64,000 bases of DNA from Pseudomonas viridiflava (GTDB lineage: Bacteria > Pseudomonadota > Gammaproteobacteria > Pseudomonadales > Pseudomonadaceae), in contig NZ_LKEH01000027.1 in the NCBI RefSeq assembly GCF_001642795.1, positions 131,191 to 195,190 of the forward strand, in the 5' to 3' direction. Made by a program: the position numbers and the translations under genes. The stretch's first letter is position 1. The number at the start of each line of letters is the position of its first letter. This document shows positions 33,662-42,687 of the stretch, in pieces. The notes beneath the pieces were generated by a model. It worked only from the letters and a program-made list of their open reading frames with translations. It searched no databases and was not told the DNA's origin.

Positions 33662-35020
33662 ATGGCTTACGATTTCGATCTGTTTGTAATTGGCGCGGGT
33701 TCAGGTGGCGTCAGGGCGGCACGTTTTGCTGCCGGTTTTGGTGCGAAGGTGGCGGTTGCCGAAAGCCGTTATCTGGGCGGGACCTGTGTCAACGTCGGGT
33801 GCGTGCCCAAAAAGCTGATGGTCTACAGCTCGCATTTCTCTGAAGATTTCGAGCACGCCAAAGGCTTTGGCTGGTCACTGGGCAAGGCGAGTTTCGACTG
33901 GCCGACCCTGATCGCCAACAAGGATCGCGAGATCAACCGCCTCAACGGCATCTATCGCAAGTTGCTGGTCGACAGCGGCGTCACGCTGCATGAAGGTCAC
34001 GCAAAGATCGTGGGGGCGCAGAAGGTCGAGATCAACGGCCAGATCTACAGCGCCGAGCGTATTCTGATTGCAACCGGCGGCTGGCCGCTGATTCCTGACG
34101 TGCCTGGTCGCGAGCATGCCATTTCGTCGAATGAAGCTTTCTTCCTCAAGGAATTGCCGAAGCGCATCGTGGTGGTGGGCGGCGGTTACATTGCGGTCGA
34201 GTTCGCCTCCATCTTCAACGGCCTGGGCGCGGACACTACGCTGGTCTACCGGGGCGAGATGTTCCTGCGTGGGTTCGACGGCAGCGTACGCACACACCTG
34301 CATGAAGAGTTGCTCAAGCGTCACATGGATATCCGTTTCAACAGCGACATCGAGCGCATCGACAAGCAGGCTGATGGCACGCTGAAGTTGAGCATGAAAG
34401 GCGGTGGCACGTTGGAAACCGACTGTGTGTTCTACGCCACGGGCCGTCGTCCGATGCTCGACAACCTAGGGCTGGACAGTGTCAATGTGAAACTCGACCA
34501 GCACGGCTATATTGAAGTCGACGAAAACTACCAGAGCAGCGAGCCCTCCATTCTGGCGATCGGCGATGTCATTGGGGGTGTGCAGCTGACTCCGGTCGCG
34601 CTGGCCGAAGGCATGGCGCTGGCCCGGCGCCTGTTCAAGCCGGAGCAATACCGTCCGGTGGATTACAACCATATCCCGACGGCGGTGTTCAGCCTGCCCA
34701 ACATCGGTACGGTGGGTTTGACCGAAGAGGCGGCGATCGAGGCTGGGCATGAGGTGCAGATATTCGAAAGCCGTTTCCGGCCGATGAAGCTCACGCTGAC
34801 CGACGATCAGGAGCGCACCCTGATGAAGCTGGTTGTCGATGCCAAAACCGACCGCGTGCTGGGTTGCCATATGGTGGGGCCGGATGCGGGCGAAATTGTG
34901 CAGAGTCTGGCGATTGCGATCAAGGCGGGCGCGACCAAGCAGGTGTTTGACGACACCATTGGTGTGCATCCGACCGCTGCAGAAGAGTTTGTCACCATGC
35001 GTACACCGGTCAAACGCTAG
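33662..35020 (+). CDS. gor: Glutathione-disulfide reductase
   Basis: This 452-residue flavoprotein reduces glutathione disulfide with NADPH. The FAD-binding motif is [13 protein letters not shown], the redox-active cysteines lie in [15 protein letters not shown] (C42 and C47), the NADPH-binding segment is [17 protein letters not shown], and the C-terminal active site is [14 protein letters not shown]. The ATG at 33662 follows an AAGGAGA ribosome-binding site. It lies between galU and an orphan sensor kinase. Together with AhpCF and GloA nearby it forms a redox-defence neighbourhood. Confidence 0.94.
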   Translation: MAYDFDLFVIGAGSGGVRAARFAAGFGAKVAVAESRYLGGTCVNVGCVPKKLMVYSSHFSEDFEHAKGFGWSLGKASFDWPTLIANKDREINRLNGIYRKLLVDSGVTLHEGHAKIVGAQKVEINGQIYSAERILIATGGWPLIPDVPGREHAISSNEAFFLKELPKRIVVVGGGYIAVEFASIFNGLGADTTLVYRGEMFLRGFDGSVRTHLHEELLKRHMDIRFNSDIERIDKQADGTLKLSMKGGGTLETDCVFYATGRRPMLDNLGLDSVNVKLDQHGYIEVDENYQSSEPSILAIGDVIGGVQLTPVALAEGMALARRLFKPEQYRPVDYNHIPTAVFSLPNIGTVGLTEEAAIEAGHEVQIFESRFRPMKLTLTDDQERTLMKLVVDAKTDRVLGCHMVGPDAGEIVQSLAIAIKAGATKQVFDDTIGVHPTAAEEFVTMRTPVKR

Positions 35021-35086
35021 ATCAGGCAATGTCCGGGACTCAGGATGAGTCCCGGAGTGACAGAGACCAACGGAGGGATCCCGCCA

Positions 35087-36388
35087 ATGAACAGGCAAAA
35101 ACCGACGTCCGTGATGCCCCTGCATTCGACCGGTCACGAACAGGGCTCCATGCAGCAGATCGATGTGCTGCGTGAGAGTGAGCGTCAATTCAGATTACTC
35201 GCCGACAACATGAGCCAGCTGGCCTGGACGGCTGATCCCCGGGGCCATGTTCAGTGGTACAACGAACGCTGGTATCTGTATACCGGGTCTTCGCTTGAGG
35301 CAATGCGGGCGTTGGGCTGGCGTTCCGTTCTTCATCCCGAGCACCGCGAGCGCGTCATGGCCCGTCTGCAATACTGTTTCGCGACAGGCTCCATCTGGGA
35401 AGACACCTTTGCATTGCGTTCCAGGGACGGCGCTTTCAGCTGGTTCCTTTCGCGGGCATCGCCAATGCGCGACGAGCAGGGTCACATCACTTACTGGCTG
35501 GGCACTCACACCGATATCACCGCTCAGGTATGGGCCGAAGAAGCGCTGCGCGAGCTGAACGAAAATCTGGAGCAGCGGGTTGCCGAGCGGACTCAGGAAC
35601 TGGCGCGTGCCAATGAGCTGTTGCAGATCGAGATCAGTGAACGGGCGCAGGCCGAAGAGGTGTTGCGTCACGCACAGAAGATGGATGCCGTCGGCCAATT
35701 GACTGGCGGCATTGCTCACGACTTCAACAATATGCTGACGGGCGTGCTGGGTGCGCTGGATTTCATCAGGCGCCGGGTTGCAGTGGGTCGTCTCGATGAT
35801 GTCGAGCGCTACGTCAATGCTGCGATTGCGTCCGCCAACCGCGCCGGAGCGCTGACCCAGCGGTTGCTGACGTTCGCCAGACGTCAGGCGCTCAATACCT
35901 GTGCGGTTGATGTCAATCGGATGGTTCGCTCCATGCAGGAACTGCTGCAGGGCACGTTATCCGACCGAATCTTTCTGCATTTCGAATTCGATGAGGCTTT
36001 GCGGTTGATTCGCACCGATGAGCATCAGTTGGAAAACGCCTTGTTGAATCTGGTCATCAATGCGCGCGATGCAATGCCGGGCGGCGGTCGGTTGCAGGTG
36101 CTGACTCGGGCCGTAACCATCAGTAAGCCGCAGGGTGCGCTGCCACCGGGCGATTACGTTGTCCTCAGTGTCGCGGATGAAGGCTGCGGTATCAGTCAGA
36201 AGGTGATCGATAAGGTGTTCGATCCGTTTTTCACCACCAAGCCTGTCGGCCAGGGGACTGGGCTGGGATTGTCGATGGTCTACGGCTTCATCAAGCAGAC
36301 CGGCGGGCATGTGCAGATCGAAAGCGTTGAAGGGCAGGGTACGCGAGTGGATTTGTATCTGCCCTGTGAAACGGACTCACTGAACTGA
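35087..36388 (+). CDS. PAS-domain sensor histidine kinase
   Basis: This 433-residue soluble histidine kinase has a PAS/PAC domain at about 35-150 (with WTADPRGHVQWYNERWYLYTG), a coiled-coil linker (LEQRVAERTQELARANELLQ), and an H-box GGIAHDFNNMLTGVLGALDF whose histidine accepts the phosphate. The N-box is LENALLNLVINARDAM and the G-boxes VADEGCGIS and GTGLGLSMVYGF. No membrane segment is seen, so it senses a cytosolic signal. No response-regulator gene is adjacent and no receiver domain is fused, so it is an orphan. The ATG at 35087 is set by GGAGGG 9 bases upstream. Confidence 0.9.
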   Translation: MNRQKPTSVMPLHSTGHEQGSMQQIDVLRESERQFRLLADNMSQLAWTADPRGHVQWYNERWYLYTGSSLEAMRALGWRSVLHPEHRERVMARLQYCFATGSIWEDTFALRSRDGAFSWFLSRASPMRDEQGHITYWLGTHTDITAQVWAEEALRELNENLEQRVAERTQELARANELLQIEISERAQAEEVLRHAQKMDAVGQLTGGIAHDFNNMLTGVLGALDFIRRRVAVGRLDDVERYVNAAIASANRAGALTQRLLTFARRQALNTCAVDVNRMVRSMQELLQGTLSDRIFLHFEFDEALRLIRTDEHQLENALLNLVINARDAMPGGGRLQVLTRAVTISKPQGALPPGDYVVLSVADEGCGISQKVIDKVFDPFFTTKPVGQGTGLGLSMVYGFIKQTGGHVQIESVEGQGTRVDLYLPCETDSLN

Positions 36389-36403
36389 ACGTCCTCTCAT
36401 GCC

Positions 36404-37411
36404 TCAGGGTGCTATCGGTTTCTTCCGGGTCGAACTGACCTTGGGAGATGGCTCGCCCGCAACTTTCAGGGCGTCCAGTGCCACTTCCTTTTTGATCAGC
36501 AGCAGTTCCAGCACCCGGTTCTGCTGCTGAGCATCTTTCAGGCCTTGCTTGAGGTCTACACCGTCTTCCTGGAGGTTTCGTACCTTTTCTTCCAGCAGGG
36601 CGCATTGGGTCTGACCTTGCTGGTGTTCCCTCATGGATGCTGCGGCTTGAGCGCTGGCCTTGTCCGTCAGGTCCTTCTGAATATTCAGGTCGCGCTGTGT
36701 GCTGCGGGCTTCTGCCAGCAATCGTTCGTTGTCGCGGTTCAGGCGCGTGATGTCTTCCTGGCGAATGCTCAGGCTCTGCTGTGCCTGCCGCAATTCCATC
36801 TGCAGCTGCTGCACCTGGCCTTCATGGCGTTGCTGCTCGTGCTCGCGCTGCTCCCGGATCGAATTGCGATAGTGCTCCAGCGCGTCGCGGGCGTGCTGAT
36901 GCTTTTCTTCAAGGGAGCGGATCTGCTCATTCTTGTCCAGCAGGCGGGAATCCAGGTCCGAGTTGGCTTGAGTCAGTCGGGTGTTTTCGCTTCGCGCGGT
37001 CAGCAGGGTTTCCTGCAAGTCGAGCAGGGCAGTGGCTTGTCGCTCCAGCGTCTGATCCTTCTGCTGGATCTGCTCACTCAGATCTTCCGTTTTCTTCTGC
37101 GCCGCCGAGAGCGCTTCCTGCAAGGTTGCGCACTTGGCGGCGTGGTCCACGCATAGCTGATCAATGCGTTCCTGCGCCTGTCCCTGCAACCGCTCGGCAA
37201 GATTGGCCACCAGCTCCGTCAGTTCTTCATTGATATCGGGCGCAGGCGAATGAGCGGCTTCAAGCTCCTTCAAATACCGATGGATGGTGGTTTTCGACCC
37301 GGTATTGCCCATTTCGATACGTACTGCATCAATGCTGGGGTTTTCACCGCGGGCGAGCAGGGCGGACCTTGCCTTGAGCACCAATGCCTTGTTTACGCCG
37401 CCCCGTGCCAT
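36404..37411 (-). CDS. KfrA-like DNA-binding coiled-coil protein
   Basis: This 335-residue protein has the KfrA N-terminal DNA-binding domain (about 1-60: NKALVLKARSALLARGENPS, then GSKTTIHRYLKELE). A very long alpha-helical coiled coil from about 65 to 300 is rich in Glu, Gln, Arg and Leu. A basic tail (STRKKPIAP) ends it. KfrA of plasmid RK2 is an autorepressor with a long coiled coil tied to plasmid maintenance. Here the gene is chromosomal and divergent from a tyrosine recombinase gene. A perfect dyad just upstream (37438-37460) is a likely autoregulatory operator. Chromosomal function is unknown. Confidence 0.88.
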   Translation of the reverse strand: MARGGVNKALVLKARSALLARGENPSIDAVRIEMGNTGSKTTIHRYLKELEAAHSPAPDINEELTELVANLAERLQGQAQERIDQLCVDHAAKCATLQEALSAAQKKTEDLSEQIQQKDQTLERQATALLDLQETLLTARSENTRLTQANSDLDSRLLDKNEQIRSLEEKHQHARDALEHYRNSIREQREHEQQRHEGQVQQLQMELRQAQQSLSIRQEDITRLNRDNERLLAEARSTQRDLNIQKDLTDKASAQAAASMREHQQGQTQCALLEEKVRNLQEDGVDLKQGLKDAQQQNRVLELLLIKKEVALDALKVAGEPSPKVSSTRKKPIAP

Positions 37412-37437
37412 GTCTGCTCCTACGATTTCGTACTGTG

Positions 37438-37460
37438 GTATGTACCCTGTATTTACATAC
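37438..37460. promoter_or_regulatory. Perfect dyad in the KfrA/integrase intergenic region
   Basis: The arms GTATGTA (37438-37444) and TACATAC (37454-37460) are perfect inverted repeats separated by nine bases, 27-49 bases upstream of the KfrA-like start. KfrA proteins are known to autorepress, so this is the obvious operator candidate. Confidence 0.6.
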
Positions 37461-37587
37461 TATATCGATTAAGAAATAACGTCATTATGAGAATTCAATG
37501 GCGCGGGATATTGGCGTATTATCCCGTGTCAGACGCTCTGGACGCTGATTTGCGCTCTCGGCCGGTACACCTACGCAGGTTTTGCTC

Positions 37588-38547
37588 ATGAATGATGTCG
37601 ATCGTTATCTGGAAGCGGCCACCCGAGACAACACGCGCCGCAGCTATCGGGCTGCCATCGAACACTTCGAGGTGACGTGGGGCGGATTTCTGCCGGCGAC
37701 CAGCGAGAGCGTGGCGCGGTATCTGGCGCAGTACGCGGGTGAGCTGTCGGTCAATACCTTGAAGTCGCGCCTGTCGGCGTTGTCTCAGTGGCATTCCAGC
37801 CAGGGGTTCGTCGATCCGACGCGCTCACCTGTCGTGCGCAAGGTGCTCAAAGGCATTCGCGCCCTGCATCCGGCGCAGGAAAAGCAGGCCGAGCCCTTGC
37901 AATTGCATGATCTGGAGCGGGTTGTCACTTGCCTTGAGGTCGAAGCGCTTCAGGCGCAGGCCCGTGACGATCAGCCCGCACTGTTGCGCTGTCGACGGGA
38001 CACGGCGTTGATCCTGCTGGGCTTCTGGCGGGGATTTCGCAGCGACGAGCTGTGTCGTCTGCAGGTTCAGGACGTCAAGGCGATTTCCGGCGCGGGCATC
38101 AGCCTTTATCTGCCCCGTAGCAAGGGTGATCGGGAAAACGCAGGCAGGACCTATCAGACGCCGGCCTTGCAGCGACTGTGTCCGGTTCAGGCTTATATAG
38201 ACTGGATCAACTGTTCGGCACTGGTGCGCGGCCCGGTATTCCGGGCCGTGGATCGCTGGGGCAATCTGGGCGAGGAGGGGCTGCACGCCAACAGCATAAT
38301 TCCTGTGTTGCGTCAGGCGCTGAGCCGCGCCGGGATTGCCGCGCAACCGTACACCAGCCATTCGCTGCGTCGTGGTTTCGCGAGCTGGGCGCACCGTAGC
38401 GGCTGGGACCTCAAGTCACTGATGGCCTATGTGGGCTGGAGGGACATGAAGTCCGCGATGCGTTACATTGAGGCCGCACCATTTTTGAGCTCTCCCGAGA
38501 GCGAGAGCGGCCTGAAGGTTTCTTCTATTGATAAGCCGCTTCCATAG
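37588..38547 (+). CDS. Tyrosine recombinase/integrase
   Basis: This 319-residue tyrosine recombinase has an N-terminal core-binding domain (about 1-95: RRSYRAAIEHFEVTWGGFLP) and a catalytic domain with all expected residues. These are R151 (GFRSDELCRL), H258 and R261 (HSLRRGFASW), W284 (YVGWRD) and nucleophile Y293 (MRYIE). The ATG at 37588 is taken in place of a TTG two codons upstream. No phage genes, tRNA or att repeat flank it. It is paired with the divergent KfrA-like gene and followed by ahpC, so it looks like a resident locus rather than a recent island. Its target site is unknown. Confidence 0.9.
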   Translation: MNDVDRYLEAATRDNTRRSYRAAIEHFEVTWGGFLPATSESVARYLAQYAGELSVNTLKSRLSALSQWHSSQGFVDPTRSPVVRKVLKGIRALHPAQEKQAEPLQLHDLERVVTCLEVEALQAQARDDQPALLRCRRDTALILLGFWRGFRSDELCRLQVQDVKAISGAGISLYLPRSKGDRENAGRTYQTPALQRLCPVQAYIDWINCSALVRGPVFRAVDRWGNLGEEGLHANSIIPVLRQALSRAGIAAQPYTSHSLRRGFASWAHRSGWDLKSLMAYVGWRDMKSAMRYIEAAPFLSSPESESGLKVSSIDKPLP

Positions 38548-38648
38548 CGAAAAGCAATCAGTGACATCAGGTTTGCCAATGAGCCTTTGTCATCGATCAT
38601 GCGTAAGCTTCACTTCATCGAAATCACAACCCATCAGGAGATATACCG

Positions 38649-39212
38649 ATGCCTATCATCAACAGCCAGGTAAAACCGTTCAAGGCAACTGCTTACAAGA
38701 ACGGCTCTTTCGTTGACGTTTCGGATGCCGACTTCAAAGGCAAGTGGTCTGTCGTATTCTTCTACCCGGCCGACTTCACCTTCGTTTGCCCGACCGAACT
38801 GGAAGACCTCGCTGACAACTACGCTGAGTTCCAGAAGCTGAACGTTGAAATCTACAGCGTTTCGACTGACACCCACTTCGCCCACGCTGCATGGCACAAC
38901 ACCTCGCCTGCAATCGGCAAGATCCAGTACACCATGATCGGCGACCCGACCCTGACCATTTCGCGCAACTTCGACGTGCTGATCGAAGAAGCCGGTCTGG
39001 CTGACCGCGGTACCTTCGTGATCAACCCTGAAGGTCAGATCAAGATCGTCGAGCTGAACGATGGCGGCGTAGGCCGTGACGCTTCCGAGCTGCTGCGCAA
39101 GATCAAGGCTGCTCAGTACGTTGCTGCTCACCCGGGTGAAGTCTGCCCAGCCAAGTGGAAAGAAGGCGAGGCTACTCTGGCTCCGTCTCTGGACCTGGTC
39201 GGCAAGATCTGA
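38649..39212 (+). CDS. ahpC: Alkyl hydroperoxide reductase subunit C (peroxiredoxin)
   Basis: This 187-residue typical 2-Cys peroxiredoxin reduces H2O2 and organic hydroperoxides. The peroxidatic cysteine is C47 in [13 protein letters not shown], and the resolving cysteine is C166 in GEVCPAKW. Length and sequence are standard for the AhpC1 subfamily, which is re-reduced by AhpF, encoded next. An AGGAG ribosome-binding site precedes the ATG. Codon choice is strongly optimised, as in highly expressed genes. I did not find a clear OxyR tetranucleotide pattern upstream. Confidence 0.96.
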   Translation: MPIINSQVKPFKATAYKNGSFVDVSDADFKGKWSVVFFYPADFTFVCPTELEDLADNYAEFQKLNVEIYSVSTDTHFAHAAWHNTSPAIGKIQYTMIGDPTLTISRNFDVLIEEAGLADRGTFVINPEGQIKIVELNDGGVGRDASELLRKIKAAQYVAAHPGEVCPAKWKEGEATLAPSLDLVGKI

Positions 39213-39272
39213 GTCGTATGAATCGGCTAGGGGCGTTGAGCTCTTGAGCAAGTAAACCGCATCGCCCCAAAA

Positions 39273-39302
39273 AACGCCCGGGCGGTCATCGCCTGGGCGT
39301 TG
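39273..39302 (+). terminator. Hairpin between ahpC and ahpF
   Basis: An almost perfect 12-bp stem (AACGCCCGGGCG with CGCCTGGGCGTT) with a 5-base loop lies 60-90 bases after the ahpC stop. The T-tract is poor (TGTTATTTCT). It may end most ahpC transcripts and let some read into ahpF, giving the usual AhpC excess. Confidence 0.6.
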
Positions 39303-39344
39303 TTATTTCTACTCTCTGAAAATTTTGTCAAAGGAAGCCGCAAC

Positions 39345-40907
39345 ATGTTGGACGCCAATCTTAAAGCCCAGTTGAAATCTTACCTGGAGCGGGTCACTCG
39401 CCCCATCGAGATCGTCGCGTCCCTTGATGACGGCGCGAAGTCTCAGGAAATGCTTGCACTGCTCAACGACGTGATCAGTGTTTCCAAAGACGTCACCTTG
39501 AATGACAGCGGTACCGATGCGCGCACGCCATCGTTCTCGCTGAACAGCCCTGGCCACACTATCAGCCTGCGTTTCGCTGGTATTCCAATGGGCCACGAAT
39601 TCACCTCGCTGGTGCTGGCGCTGCTGCAAGTCGGCGGCTACCCACCCAAGGTCAGTGCGGAAACCATCGAGCAGGTTCGCAATCTTCAAGGCGAATTCAA
39701 GTTCGAAACCTATTTCTCGCAGTCCTGCCAGAACTGCCCGGACGTTGTCCAGGCGCTGAACCTGATGGCAGTGCTGAACCCGAACATCAAGCACGTCGCA
39801 ATCGACGGCGCGCTATTCCAGGATGAAGTCACCGATCGCAAGATCATGTCGGTGCCCAGCATCTACCTGAACGGCGAGCTGTTTGGTCAGGGTCGCATGG
39901 GGCTGGAAGAAATTCTGGCCAAGATCGACACCGGAGCAGGTGCTCGTCAGGCCGAGAAGCTCAATGCCAAAGAGGCGTTCGACGTTCTTGTGGTTGGCGG
40001 TGGCCCGGCTGGCTCGGCAGCTGCTGTTTATGCTGCACGTAAAGGCATTCGTACCGGTGTTGCCGCCGAGCGTTTTGGTGGTCAGGTGCTCGACACCATG
40101 GCCATCGAGAACTTCATCTCGGTCCAGCACACCGAAGGCCCGAAGCTGGCTGTAGCGCTCGAAGAGCACGTCAAGCAGTACGAAGTCGACATCATGAACC
40201 TGCAGCGCGCCGACAAGCTGATTCCGGGCGCAGCCGGTGAGTTGCACGAAGTGAAGTTCGCCAGCGGCGCGAGCCTGAAGGCCAAGACCGTGATTCTCGC
40301 TACCGGCGCACGCTGGAGGGAGATGAATGTTCCGGGCGAGCAGCAATACCGCAACAAGGGCGTGGCGTACTGCCCGCACTGTGACGGTCCGCTGTTCAAG
40401 GGCAAGCGCGTTGCAGTGATCGGCGGCGGTAACTCCGGCGTTGAAGCGGCCATCGACCTGGCGGGTATCGTGTCTCACGTGACTCTGCTGGAATTCGACG
40501 TGCAGCTCCGTGCTGACGCGGTGCTGCAGCGCAAGCTGCACAGTCTGCCGAACGTGACCGTCATCACCAGTGCGCAAACCACTGAAGTGACCGGTGACGA
40601 GCAGAAGGTCAACGGCCTGCGTTACAAGAACCGCGTGACTGGTGAAGAAATCACCGTGCCGCTGGAAGGTATCTTCGTGCAGATCGGCCTGCTGCCTAAC
40701 AGCGAATGGCTCAAGGGCTCCATCGAGCTGTCGCCGCGTGGCGAGATCGTGGTCGATTCGCGCGGTGAGACTTCGATACCCGGCGTTTTCGCTGCTGGTG
40801 ACGTGACTGTGGCACCGTACAAGCAGATCATCATTGCTCTGGGCGAGGGTGCCAAGGCTTCGCTGAGTGCCTTTGACCACCTGATCCGTACGTCCGCGCC
40901 AGCCTGA
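39345..40907 (+). CDS. ahpF: Alkyl hydroperoxide reductase subunit F
   Basis: This 520-residue flavoprotein transfers electrons from NADH to AhpC. The N-terminal double thioredoxin-like domain carries the redox pair in [11 protein letters not shown] (near residue 130). The C-terminal thioredoxin-reductase-like part has [14 protein letters not shown] (FAD), the second pair in [10 protein letters not shown] (near residue 345), and [17 protein letters not shown] (NAD(P)). The ATG at 39345 follows an AAGGAA ribosome-binding site. A shared terminator with gloA follows. Confidence 0.96.
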   Translation: MLDANLKAQLKSYLERVTRPIEIVASLDDGAKSQEMLALLNDVISVSKDVTLNDSGTDARTPSFSLNSPGHTISLRFAGIPMGHEFTSLVLALLQVGGYPPKVSAETIEQVRNLQGEFKFETYFSQSCQNCPDVVQALNLMAVLNPNIKHVAIDGALFQDEVTDRKIMSVPSIYLNGELFGQGRMGLEEILAKIDTGAGARQAEKLNAKEAFDVLVVGGGPAGSAAAVYAARKGIRTGVAAERFGGQVLDTMAIENFISVQHTEGPKLAVALEEHVKQYEVDIMNLQRADKLIPGAAGELHEVKFASGASLKAKTVILATGARWREMNVPGEQQYRNKGVAYCPHCDGPLFKGKRVAVIGGGNSGVEAAIDLAGIVSHVTLLEFDVQLRADAVLQRKLHSLPNVTVITSAQTTEVTGDEQKVNGLRYKNRVTGEEITVPLEGIFVQIGLLPNSEWLKGSIELSPRGEIVVDSRGETSIPGVFAAGDVTVAPYKQIIIALGEGAKASLSAFDHLIRTSAPA

Positions 40908-40925
40908 CAGGCCGCTGCTTAATAA

Positions 40926-40957
40926 AAAACCCCATGAGCGATCATGGGGTTTTTTCG
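40926..40957. terminator. Bidirectional terminator between ahpF and gloA
   Basis: A 10-bp stem AACCCCATGA/TCATGGGGTT with a GCGA loop is followed by TTTTTT on the plus strand. An A-run on the other side serves the convergent gloA transcript. Confidence 0.85.
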
Positions 40958-40971
40958 TTTCTGGCGCAGGG

Positions 40972-41493
40972 TTACAGCGGCGTTGGCTGAATGATCTCGA
41001 CCCAGTAGCCATCCGGGTCCTTGATGAACGCCAGGCTGTTCATGCGGCCATCGGACAGACGCTTTTGAAACTTCACGTTCAGCTTCTCGAAGCGTTCGCA
41101 GGCAGCGACTACGTCCGGAACCGACACGCAGATGTGGCCAAAGCCGCGCGGGTCGCTGTTGCCGTCGTGATAAACGGCCGAGGGGTCATTCTCGGTGCCG
41201 TGGTTGTGGGTCAGTTCCAGGATGCCTGGAATCGACTTCATCCACTCGTTACGAGCGGCATCATCGGCCGGAATCGCCTTTTTGTCGGTCAGTGCCAGAA
41301 AGTAGAGGCTGAACTCGGCTTCCGGGAAGTCGCGCTTCTCGACCAGGCTGAAGCCCAGCACGCGGGTGTAGAAATCCAGCGACGCAGTGATGTCTTTGAC
41401 ACGCAGCATGGTGTGGTTGAACACGAACTGCTGTGTAGCGGCTTCGGGTTCGGCGGTCACGCCTGGAATGGAATTGAGGTCTTGCAGGCTCAT
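40972..41493 (-). CDS. gloA: Lactoylglutathione lyase (glyoxalase I)
   Basis: This 173-residue glyoxalase I converts the methylglyoxal-glutathione hemithioacetal to S-lactoylglutathione. Metal-ligand regions are visible in FNHTMLRVKD, GILELTHNHG, GFGHICVSVPD and GYWVEIIQP. It is the longer, Zn-type class, with an N-terminal extension of about 20 residues. The ATG at 41493 has a GGAG ribosome-binding site, so a longer upstream start is not needed. Its glutathione dependence links it to Gor nearby. Confidence 0.93.
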   Translation of the reverse strand: MSLQDLNSIPGVTAEPEAATQQFVFNHTMLRVKDITASLDFYTRVLGFSLVEKRDFPEAEFSLYFLALTDKKAIPADDAARNEWMKSIPGILELTHNHGTENDPSAVYHDGNSDPRGFGHICVSVPDVVAACERFEKLNVKFQKRLSDGRMNSLAFIKDPDGYWVEIIQPTPL

Positions 41494-41638
41494 GAGTGTC
41501 TCCAACATGGGTATTAATGGTGCCAGATGATACGTAGCGGGGCGGCCTGTGCCAAACGCCTGCCGGGATAAAAGACCCTGGCCCCTTGCGAGTCGCTGGC
41601 GACAGGCTCAGACTTTCCGGTCAATCATTCCGATGGCC

Positions 41639-42199
41639 ATGACCACCATGATTTTCCCGCAATGCCGATTTTCGCTCTTGAGCCTGTGCCTGCTGGCATG
41701 CAGTGCACCTGTGCAAGCCGCCGACGTGATGATCATCTGGCCCGCAGGCTGGGAGGTGGAGTCTTTGCCGGCAGCGGCGGACGCTCCCTCTCAACCTTCC
41801 GTGCAGGTCAGACAGCGTGCCGTCAAAAACGATCAGTCGGGTAATCCGCTGATGGTCATGGAGCTGACCCAGACACGTCTGGCGCCCGGGCATGAAGTCA
41901 ATGTGCAGGGCGTTTTGCTGGAAATGCGCAAGGCGGTTCAGGTGAATTTCGCCAAAAGCGGTTTTCAGAGCGTCTGTACTCACGTACGCGATTCAAAGCT
42001 CAGCGTCGTCCCTGCGCTGGAGACTACCTGCACGGTCACCCAGAACGGCGTACACGTGCTCACGCAAACGCTGGTAGCGGCCGCCAACAAGGAAAAGGCA
42101 TGGTCGTTGTCGTATGCCGGGTCGGCAGAGGGTTACGCGGCCAACAAGGATGAGGCATTGCAAATTCGGGAAAGCCTGCGTCTGGATGGGGAGCCTTGA
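41639..42199 (+). CDS. Exported hypothetical protein, DUF4946-like
   Basis: This protein of about 186 residues has a Sec signal peptide (a short basic start, then FSLLSLCLLACSAPVQA cut before ADV) and a mature periplasmic domain opening with VMIIWPAGWEVESLPAAAD. I believe this is the DUF4946 family of pseudomonads, but cannot confirm it. Two cysteines (QSVCTHV and TTCTVT) could form a disulfide. ATGs at 41633, 41639 and 41648 are all in frame and the exact start is uncertain. No operon partner is present. Confidence 0.72.
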   Translation: MTTMIFPQCRFSLLSLCLLACSAPVQAADVMIIWPAGWEVESLPAAADAPSQPSVQVRQRAVKNDQSGNPLMVMELTQTRLAPGHEVNVQGVLLEMRKAVQVNFAKSGFQSVCTHVRDSKLSVVPALETTCTVTQNGVHVLTQTLVAAANKEKAWSLSYAGSAEGYAANKDEALQIRESLRLDGEP

Positions 42200-42221
42200 G
42201 GGGAGGACTTTTCTGCAGGCA

Positions 42222-42244
42222 AAAAGAAGCCCGCCGAGGCGGGC
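42222..42244 (-). terminator. Minus-strand terminator without an assigned gene
   Basis: Read on the minus strand, GCCCGCC-TCG-GGCGGGC is followed by TTCTTTTT, a standard Rho-independent terminator. The nearest minus-strand gene, mvaT, already has its own terminator more than 400 bases upstream. On the plus strand the hairpin has no T-run. Confidence 0.65.
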
Positions 42245-42647
42245 ATGGGGCGCTATTCCTTTAGCGGCCTTCACTATGGAACAGGGCATGTGAAAAATCT
42301 GTGAACCTCTTGCGCGTTCGTCGCCTGACGCACACGCACGGCTTTCCGAGTGCCGCAAACGTTTGGCGTTAATTAACTACTGTGCCGCTACAAAGCTGAC
42401 TGTTGGCTGAACAATGACTCGAAACTTTCAAGTTATAACTGTGAGCTGAATCGTATGAGCGTCAGCTGAAATATTGGCGTCATTATTTTGTTTGCGGGGA
42501 TGCCGGACGTTCATATATGTACGGGTCAGTTCAGTCAGTGTTGTTTGGGGGGGTACGCTTCGGTGGGGTGACAAGTCTGCTGCACGCCAGCGCGATACTG
42601 ATACAGACGACTGACAATAAGCCGACCCTGCCTTTACCGCTAATAAA

Positions 42648-42671
42648 AAGCCCTGCGAGTGCAGGGCTTCC
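42648..42671 (-). terminator. Terminator of mvaT
   Basis: Read on the minus strand, an AAGCCCTGC/GCAGGGCTT stem with a 4-base loop is followed by TTTATTAG. It lies 17 bases after the mvaT stop. Confidence 0.8.
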
Positions 42672-42687
42672 GGGTGCATAGTTGTGA

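Larger units (their letters stand above)
42200..42687. other. Intergenic region between DUF4946-like gene and mvaT
   Basis: This is a 488-base AT-rich stretch. It contains two minus-strand terminators, one belonging to mvaT (42648-42671) and one further on at 42222-42244 with no annotated gene behind it. The longest open frame (42428-42703, minus) runs through the mvaT terminator and is not credible. The region could hide a small RNA on the minus strand. Confidence 0.45.

Noticed and set aside
37588..38547. Prophage or genomic island anchored by the integrase
   Set aside because: No phage genes, tRNA or flanking repeats are visible, and the neighbours are core genes such as gor and ahpC.
38548..38648. 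OxyR site before ahpC
   Set aside because: ATAG/CTAT tetranucleotides are present near the end of the integrase gene but not with the required 7-base spacing.
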